Source: Paraplanobispora takensis (GTDB lineage Bacteria > Actinomycetota > Actinomycetes > Streptosporangiales > Streptosporangiaceae). Taken from it: DNA of 64,000 nt. Below the pieces are notes generated by a model. It made no database searches. It was not told the DNA's origin and saw nothing but the letters and a program-made list of their open reading frames with translations. Location: positions 1-64,000 of the forward strand of contig NZ_BOOK01000040.1 in assembly GCF_016863195.1 (NCBI RefSeq), given 5' to 3'. Position numbers and translations under genes: made by a program. Position 1 is the first letter of the stretch. Each line of letters starts with the position of its first letter. Positions 8,552 to 16,533 of the stretch are shown here, piece after piece.

Positions 8552-8564
8552 AATTTAATTGACT
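8548..8564. promoter_or_regulatory. 17-bp perfect inverted repeat in the divergent promoter region
   Basis: AGTCAATT T AATTGACT is palindromic around one central base and overlaps the second direct repeat by a few bases. On the minus strand it contains TTGACT, a plausible -35 for the tauD operon, although no convincing -10 follows at 17-18 bp. Confidence 0.45.
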
Positions 8565-8667
8565 TTTCCGGTAGACGTGTGCGATCCCCGGCGCTGCGGC
8601 TACTCTCCCGAGAGATCGGCCTAGAGCAGCCCCTTTGTACGGGAGCCGGCACCGATGCGGGAGACCC

Positions 8668-8696
8668 TTGAACTAGCGAGGCCAGAAGTGTACTGT
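8668..8696 (+). promoter_or_regulatory. Probable housekeeping-sigma promoter of the NRPS gene
   Basis: TTGAAC (8668-8673), a 17-bp spacer and TACTGT (8691-8696) form a good SigA/HrdB-type promoter. The predicted transcription start near 8703 leaves a leader of about 143 nt. The CebR-like box lies just after the start point. Confidence 0.6.
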
Positions 8697-8713
8697 GGTA
8701 AAGGAATTTGTCG

Positions 8714-8727
8714 TGGGAGCGCTCCCA
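8714..8727. promoter_or_regulatory. CebR/CelR-type operator (cellulose-utilisation regulator box)
   Basis: TGGGAGCGCTCCCA is a perfect 14-bp palindrome, extended by matching flanks to 18 bp (8712-8729). It is identical to the published consensus bound by the LacI-family repressors CelR of Thermobifida and CebR of Streptomyces, which are released by cellobiose or cello-oligosaccharides. It begins about 11 bp after the expected transcription start of the NRPS, an ideal position for repression. No cebR homologue lies in the window, so the regulator would be encoded elsewhere. Confidence 0.8.
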
Positions 8728-8804
8728 CGGTAGCGCCACCGGAGACTGGGGCATCATTCCCAGCGCTTTATTCCGGGCTCGGAGAAAGAATTTTCACGCG
8801 CTCG

Positions 8805-8831
8805 CTCGACTATGCCGGAAATCAAGTCGAG
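8805..8831 (+). promoter_or_regulatory. Leader hairpin touching the NRPS ribosome binding site
   Basis: CTCGACT (8805-8811) pairs with AGTCGAG (8825-8831). The 3' arm overlaps the first bases of the GAGGGAGAG Shine-Dalgarno (8829-8837) in front of the ATG at 8846. It could modulate translation. The stem is only 7 bp, so this is tentative. Confidence 0.3.
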
Positions 8832-8845
8832 GGAGAGAAAACGCT

Positions 8846-11800
8846 ATGACAATCACGCCCGCGACCAATCACGACAATCGGGTAGCGTCGCTTTCCCCTC
8901 GTCGGCAGGAGGCGCTGCGCAGGCTTCTCGCCGCCCGGCAGCGGCCCGCCCCCGAGCCAATCACCAGGACTCCCCGCGACACCGGGCCGGTGGCGTGCTC
9001 CGCCGAGCAGCGGCAGATGTGGCTCGGCGCCAAGTTCGGCGAGGGCGCGCCCGCGCCCAACGCCACCATCGGGCTGCGGCTCGCCGGCGACCTCGACGTG
9101 GGCGCGCTGACCGCCGCCCTGGACGCCCTGGCCGAGCGCCACGAGATCCTGCGCACCGTCTACGCGGGCGACGACGAGCCCCGCCAGATCATCCTGGCCC
9201 CCGGACCGGCCCCGCTCACCGTGGCCGACCTGACGGACCTGCCCGCCGCCGAGCGGGAGCAGCACGCCCAGGAGCTCACCGCGGCCGCCGCGGTGGAGCG
9301 CTTCGACCTCACCGGCGGCCCGGTCTGGCGCGCGACGCTCGTCCGCCTCGCCGAGGACCTGCACGTCCTGCTGGTCGCCTTCCACCACATCGCGTGCGAC
9401 GGCTGGTCGGTCGGCATCCTCCTCGACGAGCTGACCGCCGCCTACGCCGCCGCCCGGCAGGAGCGGCCCGTCGAGTTCGCCCCGCTGCCGATCCAGTACG
9501 CCGACTACGCCGCCTGGTCCGGCCGCGAGCTCGCCCCGGACGTGCGGGCCTCGCGGCTGGCCTACTGGCGCGACCGGCTCGACGGCGCGGCCGGGGCCGA
9601 GCTGCCCATGGCCAAGGAGCCCGGCCCCCTGCCCAAGGAGCCCGCGTCCGCCCGTCCGGGCAGGCGCAGCGGTTCGCACCTGTTCACCCTGCCCGGTGAG
9701 GTGGTCGACGCGCTCAAGGAGGCCGGCGGGCCGGGCACCACGCCGTTCGTGGCCCTGCTCACGGTCTTCTCGATGCTGCTGTCCCGCTACACCGGCCAGT
9801 CCGACCTGACCGTCGCCTCCGTCAACGGAGGGCGCCGCCGCGTCGAGCTGGAGCCCGTCGTGGGGTGTTTCGTCACTCCTGTCCCGCTCCGCATGGACCT
9901 GTCCGGCGACCCGGCCTTCCGCGAGGCGGCCCAGCGGGTACGGCGCGGCCTCGGCGAGGCCGTCACCCATCAGCTGCCCTTCGCCGAGCTCATGGAGGCG
10001 CTCAGCGACCGCGACGCGCGCCGCTTCTCGCTGTCGTCCGTGGGCTTCTCGCTGCGCGCCTTCCGCGACCAGCGCGGCCGGTGGCCGGGGCTGGAGGCGT
10101 CGGTCTGGGAGCACGAGGTCGACGACTTCACCTACGACCTGGCGCTGATGGTCCACCTCGGCGAGGCAGAGGGCCCCAAGCTCTACCTGACCTACCAGAG
10201 GGACCGCTTCGACGAGGACACCGTGGCCCTGCTGGCCGGGCACTACCGGACCCTCGCCGAGCAGATCGCGGCCGCGCCGGACACGCCGCCGGCCGACCTG
10301 GAGCTGCTCACCCCCCGGGAGCGGGAACTGGCCCTGGGCGCCTGGAACGACTCCACCCGTCCCTACCCGTCCCAGCCCCTGCCGGAGCTGCTGGAGCGGC
10401 ACGCCGGCAGCGAGGCGGTCGCGGTCGTCTTCGAAGGGCGCTCGACGACCTACGCCGAGCTGCACGCCCGCGCCAACCAGGTCGCCTGCCTGCTGCGGGA
10501 CCGGGGCATCGGCCCCGAGGACACCGTGGGCGTGCTGCTCGACCGCGGCCCCGAGCTCATCGCGTGCCTGCTGGGCGTGTGGAAGGCCGGAGCGGCGTAT
10601 CTGCCGATGGATCCGAAGTTCCCGGCCAGGCGGATCGCCGACATGCTGTCGATCGCCACGGCGCCGATGGTGCTGACCTCCGCCGAGCACGCCCACCTGT
10701 TCGGGGCCGCCCCCGGCGGCCCCGAGATCGTCGACGTCCGCGGCGGTGAGATCGACGCGCGTCCCGGCACCCCGGTGGCGGTGCCGTACGACCTGGACCG
10801 GCTGGCCTACGTGATCTTCACCTCGGGCTCGACCGGCCGTCCCAAGGGCGTGCAGGTCACCCACCGGGGGCTGGTCAACCACGTGTGGTGGGCGGTGGAG
10901 GAGCTGGCCGGCGCGGGAGACGGGGGCGCCCCCCTGTTCGGCTCGGTCGCCTTCGACCTGGTGGTGCCCAACCTGTGGGCCCCGCTCGTGGTCGGCCGGC
11001 CGGTCACCGTACTGCCGCAGGACTTCGACATGGGCAGTCTCGGTACGCTGCTGGTGGAGGGCGGGCCGTACAGCTTCATCAAGCTCACTCCCGGTCACCT
11101 GGAGATCCTCGGCCACCAGATCGACGCCCGGCAGGCCGAGACGCTCGCCGGGAAGATCGTGGTCGCCGGTGAGGCGCTGCCCGGGCCGATGGCCAACCGG
11201 TGGCTGGAGATCCTCGGCCCCGGCCGGCTGATCAACGAGTACGGCCCGACCGAGGCCTCCGTCGGCACCTGCGTCTACCCCGTCCGGGACCGCCAGCTCG
11301 TGGAGGTCGTGCCGATCGGCCGGCCGCTGCCCAACATGCGGATGTACGTCCTGGACGCCAACCGCAGGCTGCAGCCGGCAGGCGTGCCCGGAGAGCTGTA
11401 CGTCGGCGGTGCCGGCGTCACCCGCGGCTACATCAACCGGCCGGACCTGACCGGCGAGCGCTTCCTGGACGACCCGTTCTGCGAGGGCGGCCGGATGTAC
11501 CGCACCGGTGACCGGGTCGTCTGGCTGCGCGACGGGAACGTGGCCTTCCTGGGCCGTTTCGACGACCAGGTCAAGATCCGCGGCTACCGGATCGAGCTGG
11601 ACGAGGTCAGAGCGGCCGTCGCCGACCACCCCGGGGTGCGGGACGCGGTCGTGACCGTGCACGCCTTCACCGCCGAGGACAGGCGGCTGGTCGCCTACTA
11701 CGTCCCGGCGGGCCCGGCCGAGGATCTGGCCGGGCACTGCGAGGCGCGGTTGCCCGAGTACATGGTCCCCTCGGTCTTCGTCCCGCTGGAGAGCATCCCG

Positions 11801-14455
11801 CTCAACCAGAACGGCAAGGTGGACCGCAAGGCGCTGCCCGAGCCGGTGGTGGCCGTCGGCGACGACCTGGCCGAGCCGGTCACCGCGACCGAGATCCTGG
11901 TGGCGGGGGTCTGGAAGGAGGTCCTCGGCATCGAGAACCTCTCGATCGACCACGACTTCAACGCGCTCGGCGGCCACTCCCTGCTGCTGATCCGCATGGT
12001 CGCCAGGCTGCGCAAGGCCATGCCCGCCGACGGCTACCAGGTGACCGTCCTGGACGCGATCGAGCACCGTACCGTCCGCGAGCTGGCGGCCTTCCTCGAC
12101 GACGCGGGCGGCGCGCAGGAGGCCGGGATCGACGGCGGCCCGCGGGCCCTGCTCCTGGAGCTCACCAAACCCGTCAAGACGCCCCTGCTCTCCCTGGTCT
12201 GCATCCCGTACGGCGGGGCCAGCGCGATGGTCTACCAGCCGCTGGCGGACGCGCTGCCGGCCGGCCACTCGCTCTTCGCCGCCTCCCTGCCGGGCCACGA
12301 GCTCGGCGTCGAGGAGGACGTGCTGGCCTTCCACGAGGCGGCCCAGCGCCTGGCCGACGAGGTCGTCGCCCGGGTCAAGGGGCCGGTGGCGCTGTACGGC
12401 CACTGCGTGGGCAGCGCGCTGACGGCCGAGACCGCCCGGCGGCTGGAGGCGGCCGGACGCCGCGTCGAGGCCATCTACATGGGCGGCAGCTTCCCCTTCG
12501 CCACCCCCCGCAAGGGCGTCAACGGCCTGATCGGCCGGATGCTGCGCAGCGAGCGGCTGGACAACAACACCTCGCACGCCAACTGGCTGCGCGCGATGGG
12601 CGCCGACCTGCAGGACCTCGAACCCGAGCAGGTCGACCACATCATCACCACCATGCGCGTGGACGCCCGCGCCGGTGAGGAGTACTTCAGCGACCTGGTC
12701 GAGAAGGACGCCCCGTCGCTGCGCGCGCCCGTGGTGTCCGTCGTCGGGGACCGCGACGCGCTGACCGAGTACTACCAGGAGCGCTACCGCGACTGGCACG
12801 CGGTCTCCGCCACCACCGGGCTGGTGGTCATGGCCGAGGCGGGCCACTACTTCCTGCGCTACCGCGCCCGGGAACTGGCTCAGATCCTCACCACCACGCA
12901 CACCGCCTTCGACCGGCCCGAGGAGTGGCGGCCGGCCGGCAGCGCCGACGTCATCGACACCGCGGACACGGCCGGCGCCGCTGACAGCGCTGACAGCTCC
13001 GGCACCGTGGGCACGGCCGGCACCGGGGTCACCTGGTGGCGTGAGTCCCTGTCCACCGACCGGCTCACCCCGGCCGACGGGCCGCAGCCGAGCCTGGGCC
13101 GGTTCTTCACCGTGGCGACCGGCCAGATCGTCTCGATGATCGGCGCGGTGATGACGGAGTTCGCCGTCCCCATCTGGGTCTACCAGGAGACCGGCTCCCT
13201 GATGCAGTTCGGCCTGTTCGCCATCATCGCGCTGGTGCCCGGCCTGCTCTTCGCCCCGCTGATCGGCGCCCTCGTCGACCGGCACGACCGGCGCCGGGCC
13301 CTGCTCGCCGGCGACGGCGTCTCCCTCGCCGTACAGGCCGCGATGCTGGCGCTGGTGGTCACCGGCAACCTGACCGTCCCCGTGCTCTGCGGCCTGCTGG
13401 TCGTCCTGTCGGTCTCGGTCACCCTGCAACGGGTGGCCTGGCAGTCGGCGGGACCGCAGCTGGCGCCCAAGCACTATCTGCACCACGTCGGGGGCGTCGT
13501 CCAGCTGGGCAACTCCGTCGCCCAGCTGATGGTCCCGCTCTTCTCGGTCGCCCTGCTCTCCCTCATCGGCCTGACCGGGATCCTGACCGCCAACACGATC
13601 TGCTATGTGATCGCCCTCGGCGTGACCCTGCTGGTCCGCTTCCCCGCCACGATGGCCTGGCGGCGCCGGGAGACGGTGGGCGCCGAGATCCGCAACGGAT
13701 TCCGTTATCTGCTGCGCCGCCGCGGCCTGCGGGCGATGGCGCTGACCATGTTCGTGGTGAACTTCTTCCTGCTCACCGCCTTCGCCATGTTCGCGCCGCT
13801 GGCCCTGTCGGTGGGCGAGCTGGCCGACACCGGGCGGGTGGCGCTGCTGGCCGGCATCGGCGCGGTCACCGGCGGCCTGGTGATCGCGGTGTGGGGCGGG
13901 CCGCGCCGGCGGCGGATGTTCGGGATGCTCTCGGCCGCGGGCGTGCTCGGCCTGTTCTGCGCCCTGGCCGGACTGCGTCCCTCGCTCGCGCTGATCATGG
14001 CCGGGGTCTTCGGCATGTCGTTCATGATGTCGATCAGCGACGGCATCTGGCTGACGATCATCCACTCGAAGGTCCCCCAGCGCTATCACGCCCGGGTGAT
14101 CTCGATCAACCGGATGCTCGCCATGTCCACCCAGCCGCTCGGCATCGTGGTGAACTCCTGGCTGGTGGGATCGGTCTTCGCGCCCCTGATGCGGGAGGGC
14201 GGATCGCTCGCCGGGACGCTCGGCCCGATCATCGGGGTCGGCGAGGAGCGCGGCATCGGCCTGCTCTACCTGGTGTGCGGCCTGGCGATCGCGCTCACGA
14301 TCACGATCGCGCTGCGCCACCCGGCCCTGGCGAGGTTCGACCAGGAGACCCCGGACGCCGAGGCCGACGACCTCATCGGCCTGGAGACCCTCCGCCTGCG
14401 CCGGCAGCAACCGGTCGCGGACGCCGGGCGGCGGCAGTCGCCGGAAAGGGTGTGA
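8846..14455 (+). CDS. Single-module NRPS (C-A-PCP-TE) fused to a C-terminal MFS exporter
   Basis: An 1869-residue polypeptide; ATG at 8846 with GAGGGAGAG. In order: an N-terminal helix ('LSPRRQEALRRLLAAR') that could accept a docking peptide; a condensation domain with HHIACDG at 180-186; an adenylation domain with 'FTSGSTGRPKG' from about 658, 'NEYGPTE' and 'NQNGKVDRKAL'; a carrier domain with the phosphopantetheine Ser at about 1045 ('GGHSLLLI'); a thioesterase with 'YGHCVGS', nucleophile Cys near 1187 instead of Ser, acid in 'GDRDAL' and His in 'EAGHYF'; a Thr/Ala/Asp-rich linker; and an MFS_3/EntS-like transporter from about 1418 to the end, with the loop 'DRHDRRRAL'. By alignment to GrsA the pocket reads D-L-P-K-V-A-E-V-G-K, close to Asn codes. 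Together this suggests one enzyme that joins a trans-supplied acyl unit to an Asn/Asp-type residue, releases it and exports it at the membrane. Confidence 0.93.
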   Translation: MTITPATNHDNRVASLSPRRQEALRRLLAARQRPAPEPITRTPRDTGPVACSAEQRQMWLGAKFGEGAPAPNATIGLRLAGDLDVGALTAALDALAERHEILRTVYAGDDEPRQIILAPGPAPLTVADLTDLPAAEREQHAQELTAAAAVERFDLTGGPVWRATLVRLAEDLHVLLVAFHHIACDGWSVGILLDELTAAYAAARQERPVEFAPLPIQYADYAAWSGRELAPDVRASRLAYWRDRLDGAAGAELPMAKEPGPLPKEPASARPGRRSGSHLFTLPGEVVDALKEAGGPGTTPFVALLTVFSMLLSRYTGQSDLTVASVNGGRRRVELEPVVGCFVTPVPLRMDLSGDPAFREAAQRVRRGLGEAVTHQLPFAELMEALSDRDARRFSLSSVGFSLRAFRDQRGRWPGLEASVWEHEVDDFTYDLALMVHLGEAEGPKLYLTYQRDRFDEDTVALLAGHYRTLAEQIAAAPDTPPADLELLTPRERELALGAWNDSTRPYPSQPLPELLERHAGSEAVAVVFEGRSTTYAELHARANQVACLLRDRGIGPEDTVGVLLDRGPELIACLLGVWKAGAAYLPMDPKFPARRIADMLSIATAPMVLTSAEHAHLFGAAPGGPEIVDVRGGEIDARPGTPVAVPYDLDRLAYVIFTSGSTGRPKGVQVTHRGLVNHVWWAVEELAGAGDGGAPLFGSVAFDLVVPNLWAPLVVGRPVTVLPQDFDMGSLGTLLVEGGPYSFIKLTPGHLEILGHQIDARQAETLAGKIVVAGEALPGPMANRWLEILGPGRLINEYGPTEASVGTCVYPVRDRQLVEVVPIGRPLPNMRMYVLDANRRLQPAGVPGELYVGGAGVTRGYINRPDLTGERFLDDPFCEGGRMYRTGDRVVWLRDGNVAFLGRFDDQVKIRGYRIELDEVRAAVADHPGVRDAVVTVHAFTAEDRRLVAYYVPAGPAEDLAGHCEARLPEYMVPSVFVPLESIPLNQNGKVDRKALPEPVVAVGDDLAEPVTATEILVAGVWKEVLGIENLSIDHDFNALGGHSLLLIRMVARLRKAMPADGYQVTVLDAIEHRTVRELAAFLDDAGGAQEAGIDGGPRALLLELTKPVKTPLLSLVCIPYGGASAMVYQPLADALPAGHSLFAASLPGHELGVEEDVLAFHEAAQRLADEVVARVKGPVALYGHCVGSALTAETARRLEAAGRRVEAIYMGGSFPFATPRKGVNGLIGRMLRSERLDNNTSHANWLRAMGADLQDLEPEQVDHIITTMRVDARAGEEYFSDLVEKDAPSLRAPVVSVVGDRDALTEYYQERYRDWHAVSATTGLVVMAEAGHYFLRYRARELAQILTTTHTAFDRPEEWRPAGSADVIDTADTAGAADSADSSGTVGTAGTGVTWWRESLSTDRLTPADGPQPSLGRFFTVATGQIVSMIGAVMTEFAVPIWVYQETGSLMQFGLFAIIALVPGLLFAPLIGALVDRHDRRRALLAGDGVSLAVQAAMLALVVTGNLTVPVLCGLLVVLSVSVTLQRVAWQSAGPQLAPKHYLHHVGGVVQLGNSVAQLMVPLFSVALLSLIGLTGILTANTICYVIALGVTLLVRFPATMAWRRRETVGAEIRNGFRYLLRRRGLRAMALTMFVVNFFLLTAFAMFAPLALSVGELADTGRVALLAGIGAVTGGLVIAVWGGPRRRRMFGMLSAAGVLGLFCALAGLRPSLALIMAGVFGMSFMMSISDGIWLTIIHSKVPQRYHARVISINRMLAMSTQPLGIVVNSWLVGSVFAPLMREGGSLAGTLGPIIGVGEERGIGLLYLVCGLAIALTITIALRHPALARFDQETPDAEADDLIGLETLRLRRQQPVADAGRRQSPERV

Positions 14456-14541
14456 CGATCCGCCCTGCCCGCTTCTGCCGTACTCCGCCGGCCTCCCTGT
14501 GGCACTTTGGATCCGTGGCGGTTCCGCGAGGGGAGGCGACG

Positions 14542-15423
14542 GTGAGCATCACGACCGGCGCGTCCGCCTGCCCACCGGCCGCGGCCGCGGCGTCGCAGAG
14601 CGGGCAGGAACGGCGGCCGCACCGGGCAGGATCGCAGAGCGGGCAGGCGCGGCGGCCGCACTGGCAGGGATCGGCCACGGCCGTCCCGGGCCTGCTGGCC
14701 TTCACCGGCGCGATCGGCTCCGCCGAGCCGCACGCGCACGCGGCGGTGCAGGTCCTTCTGGTGCTCGACGGCGAGGTGACGCTGACCGACCGGCACGACT
14801 GCCGGCGCCCGGCGCAGGCCGCGATCATCCCCGCCGGCGTCCGGCACGGACTGCGGGCCGCCCCGGGCACGCACGGCCTGCTGGCCTACCTCGATCCGGC
14901 GGGCCCGGCCGGGCGCGCGGCCACCGCGCGCATCGCCGCGAGCGGCGACGCGGACGCGGTGAGCACCTGGCAGGCCGCCGCCCGGCCGGTCACGGCCGCC
15001 GGACCCGGCGCGCCGGCCGTCGTGCCCGGCCCGGCCGCCACGTACCGCACAGCCGGCCCGCACACCGGCACCGGCGCACTGCCCGTCCCTTTGTCACGCG
15101 CCCTCGCGGCGGTCCCGCAGCTCATCGACGGGCCGCTGCTGCTGGGCGACCTCGCCGCCCGGGCCGGGGTGTCGGCCAGCCGGCTGGGGCACCTGTTCGC
15201 CGAGCACCTGCACCTGCCCTACCCGGCCTGGCGGCGCTGGGCCCGGCTGCTGCACGCCGTCGAGCAGGTGCGCGCCGGCGCCACGCTGACCGAGGCCGCG
15301 CACGCGGCCGGGTTCGCCGACAGCGCCCATCTGACCCGCACCTGCCGGGCGATGTTCGGCATCACCCCCAGCCAGGCCCTGGCCGCCACCGGCTGGAACG
15401 CCCCCGCCCGGAGCAGCCGCTAG
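14542..15423 (+). CDS. AraC-family transcriptional regulator with cupin sensor
   Basis: A 293-residue regulator starting at GTG 14542, preceded by GGGGAGG. After a low-complexity N-terminus comes a cupin-like ligand domain ('AAVQVLLVLDGEVTL', 'IIPAGVRHGL'), then two HTH motifs of the AraC type: 'LGDLAARAGVSASRLGHLF' and 'EAAHAAGFADSAHLTRTCR' ending in 'FGITPSQ'. It begins 86 bp after the NRPS gene on the same strand and may regulate the biosynthetic locus or the downstream hydroxylase gene. The N-terminus contains a 13-residue in-frame duplication. Confidence 0.87.
   Translation: MSITTGASACPPAAAAASQSGQERRPHRAGSQSGQARRPHWQGSATAVPGLLAFTGAIGSAEPHAHAAVQVLLVLDGEVTLTDRHDCRRPAQAAIIPAGVRHGLRAAPGTHGLLAYLDPAGPAGRAATARIAASGDADAVSTWQAAARPVTAAGPGAPAVVPGPAATYRTAGPHTGTGALPVPLSRALAAVPQLIDGPLLLGDLAARAGVSASRLGHLFAEHLHLPYPAWRRWARLLHAVEQVRAGATLTEAAHAAGFADSAHLTRTCRAMFGITPSQALAATGWNAPARSSR
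14593..14670 (+). repeat. Two-copy 39-bp tandem repeat inside the AraC gene
   Basis: Two units starting TCGCAGAGCGGGCAGG at 14593 and 14632 encode similar 13-residue segments (SQSGQERRPHRAG / SQSGQARRPHWQG). The period keeps frame, so it looks like a recent slippage duplication in an unstructured N-terminal extension. Confidence 0.75.
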
Positions 15424-15477
15424 CCGATCCGCGCGGGGCAGCGGATCCGTTCAAGCCCGCGTCCGGGTCCCGCCGCC

Positions 15478-16410
15478 ATGGTGAGCGACATGCCCCTGAC
15501 GCACTCGCTTTCCGGCGGCGCCGCCCGGACGGCCGTCCGCTACGGCTACGCCCCGCTGATGCTGCTCGGCGTCAACGGCGCCGCCGTCGCCCTGACCGCC
15601 GCCGGCGCCTCCAAACTGTGGCTGCTCGGCCTGCTGGCCTCCGCGATCGCCCTGTCGTTCGCCGCCGAACGCCTCCTGCCCTACGAAAGCACCTGGAACA
15701 CCTCCCACGACGACGCCGGCCGCGACGCCGCGCACAGCCTGGTCAACGAGGGCCTCATCCTGCTCAGCGTCGCCGTCATCCCGGTGCTGACCGCGGTCGT
15801 TCCGGCCGCCGGCCTGTGGCCGCGCACCTGGCCGTTCCCCGCCCAGGTGCTGCTGGCCGTACCGATCGCCGATCTCGGCATCACCCTGGTCCACTACGCC
15901 AGCCACAAGATCGGCGCACTGTGGCGCTTCCACGCCGTCCACCACTCCGTCAAACGCTTCTACGGTCTCAACGGGCTGATGAAACACCCCCTGCACCAGA
16001 CCCTGGAGATGACCGCCGGCGTCGCGCCGCTGCTGCTCATCGGCCTGCCGACGCAGGTGGCCTCGGTGCTCGCGCTGGCCGTCGCGGTGCAGCTGCTGCT
16101 GCAGCACTCCAACGCCGACTACCGCATCGGCGCGCTGAAGTACGTACTGGCCCTGAACGAGGGTCACCGCTTCCACCACCTCAAATGGGCGGGCGTCGGC
16201 GACGTCAACTTCGGCCTGTTCACCCTCGTCTGGGACCACCTGCTGGGTACCTTCTCCCACGACCCCGGACGCCGCTTCACCTCCGAGCAGCTCGGCATGG
16301 CCGCCAAACCGGACTATCCCACCGCCTACCTGGCCCAGCTCGCCGAGCCCTTCCGCGCCTCCGGCGCCTGCCACGCCGAGCCCACCGGCCACGGGCAGGC
16401 GGTGCGGTGA
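15478..16410 (+). CDS. Fatty acid hydroxylase / sterol desaturase superfamily membrane protein
   Basis: A 310-residue di-iron membrane oxygenase. The histidine clusters are visible as 'HYASHK', 'HAVHHS' and 'HRFHHLKW', with hydrophobic segments before and between them (four or five membrane spans). Such enzymes insert oxygen into or desaturate lipid or carotenoid-like substrates at the membrane face using two irons. Several starts are possible (ATG 15478, GTG 15481, ATG 15490); the first is given. It follows the AraC gene by about 50 bp on the same strand and may be its target. The substrate cannot be read from the sequence. Confidence 0.85.
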   Translation: MVSDMPLTHSLSGGAARTAVRYGYAPLMLLGVNGAAVALTAAGASKLWLLGLLASAIALSFAAERLLPYESTWNTSHDDAGRDAAHSLVNEGLILLSVAVIPVLTAVVPAAGLWPRTWPFPAQVLLAVPIADLGITLVHYASHKIGALWRFHAVHHSVKRFYGLNGLMKHPLHQTLEMTAGVAPLLLIGLPTQVASVLALAVAVQLLLQHSNADYRIGALKYVLALNEGHRFHHLKWAGVGDVNFGLFTLVWDHLLGTFSHDPGRRFTSEQLGMAAKPDYPTAYLAQLAEPFRASGACHAEPTGHGQAVR

Positions 16411-16533
16411 TCCGGCCCTCCCCCGCATACATCCAGGTCAGCCCGGCGGCGGCGTGATGACGGGGTCCGCGGCGGGCTGCCCGTATTTGCGTTGCCGCTG
16501 GTAGAGATGTGGCCGTAAGGTCCTGGGATTGTG

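Noticed and set aside
8708-8845. An NRPS start at 8708
   Set aside because: The upstream codons overlap the promoter/operator region and lack a Shine-Dalgarno; ATG 8846 has GAGGGAGAG and matches family N-termini.
8822-14410. A 1862-codon open frame on the minus strand opposite the NRPS
   Set aside because: It is the usual GC-driven antisense frame: no start with ribosome binding site, no domain sense, and the plus strand encodes recognisable NRPS/MFS domains.
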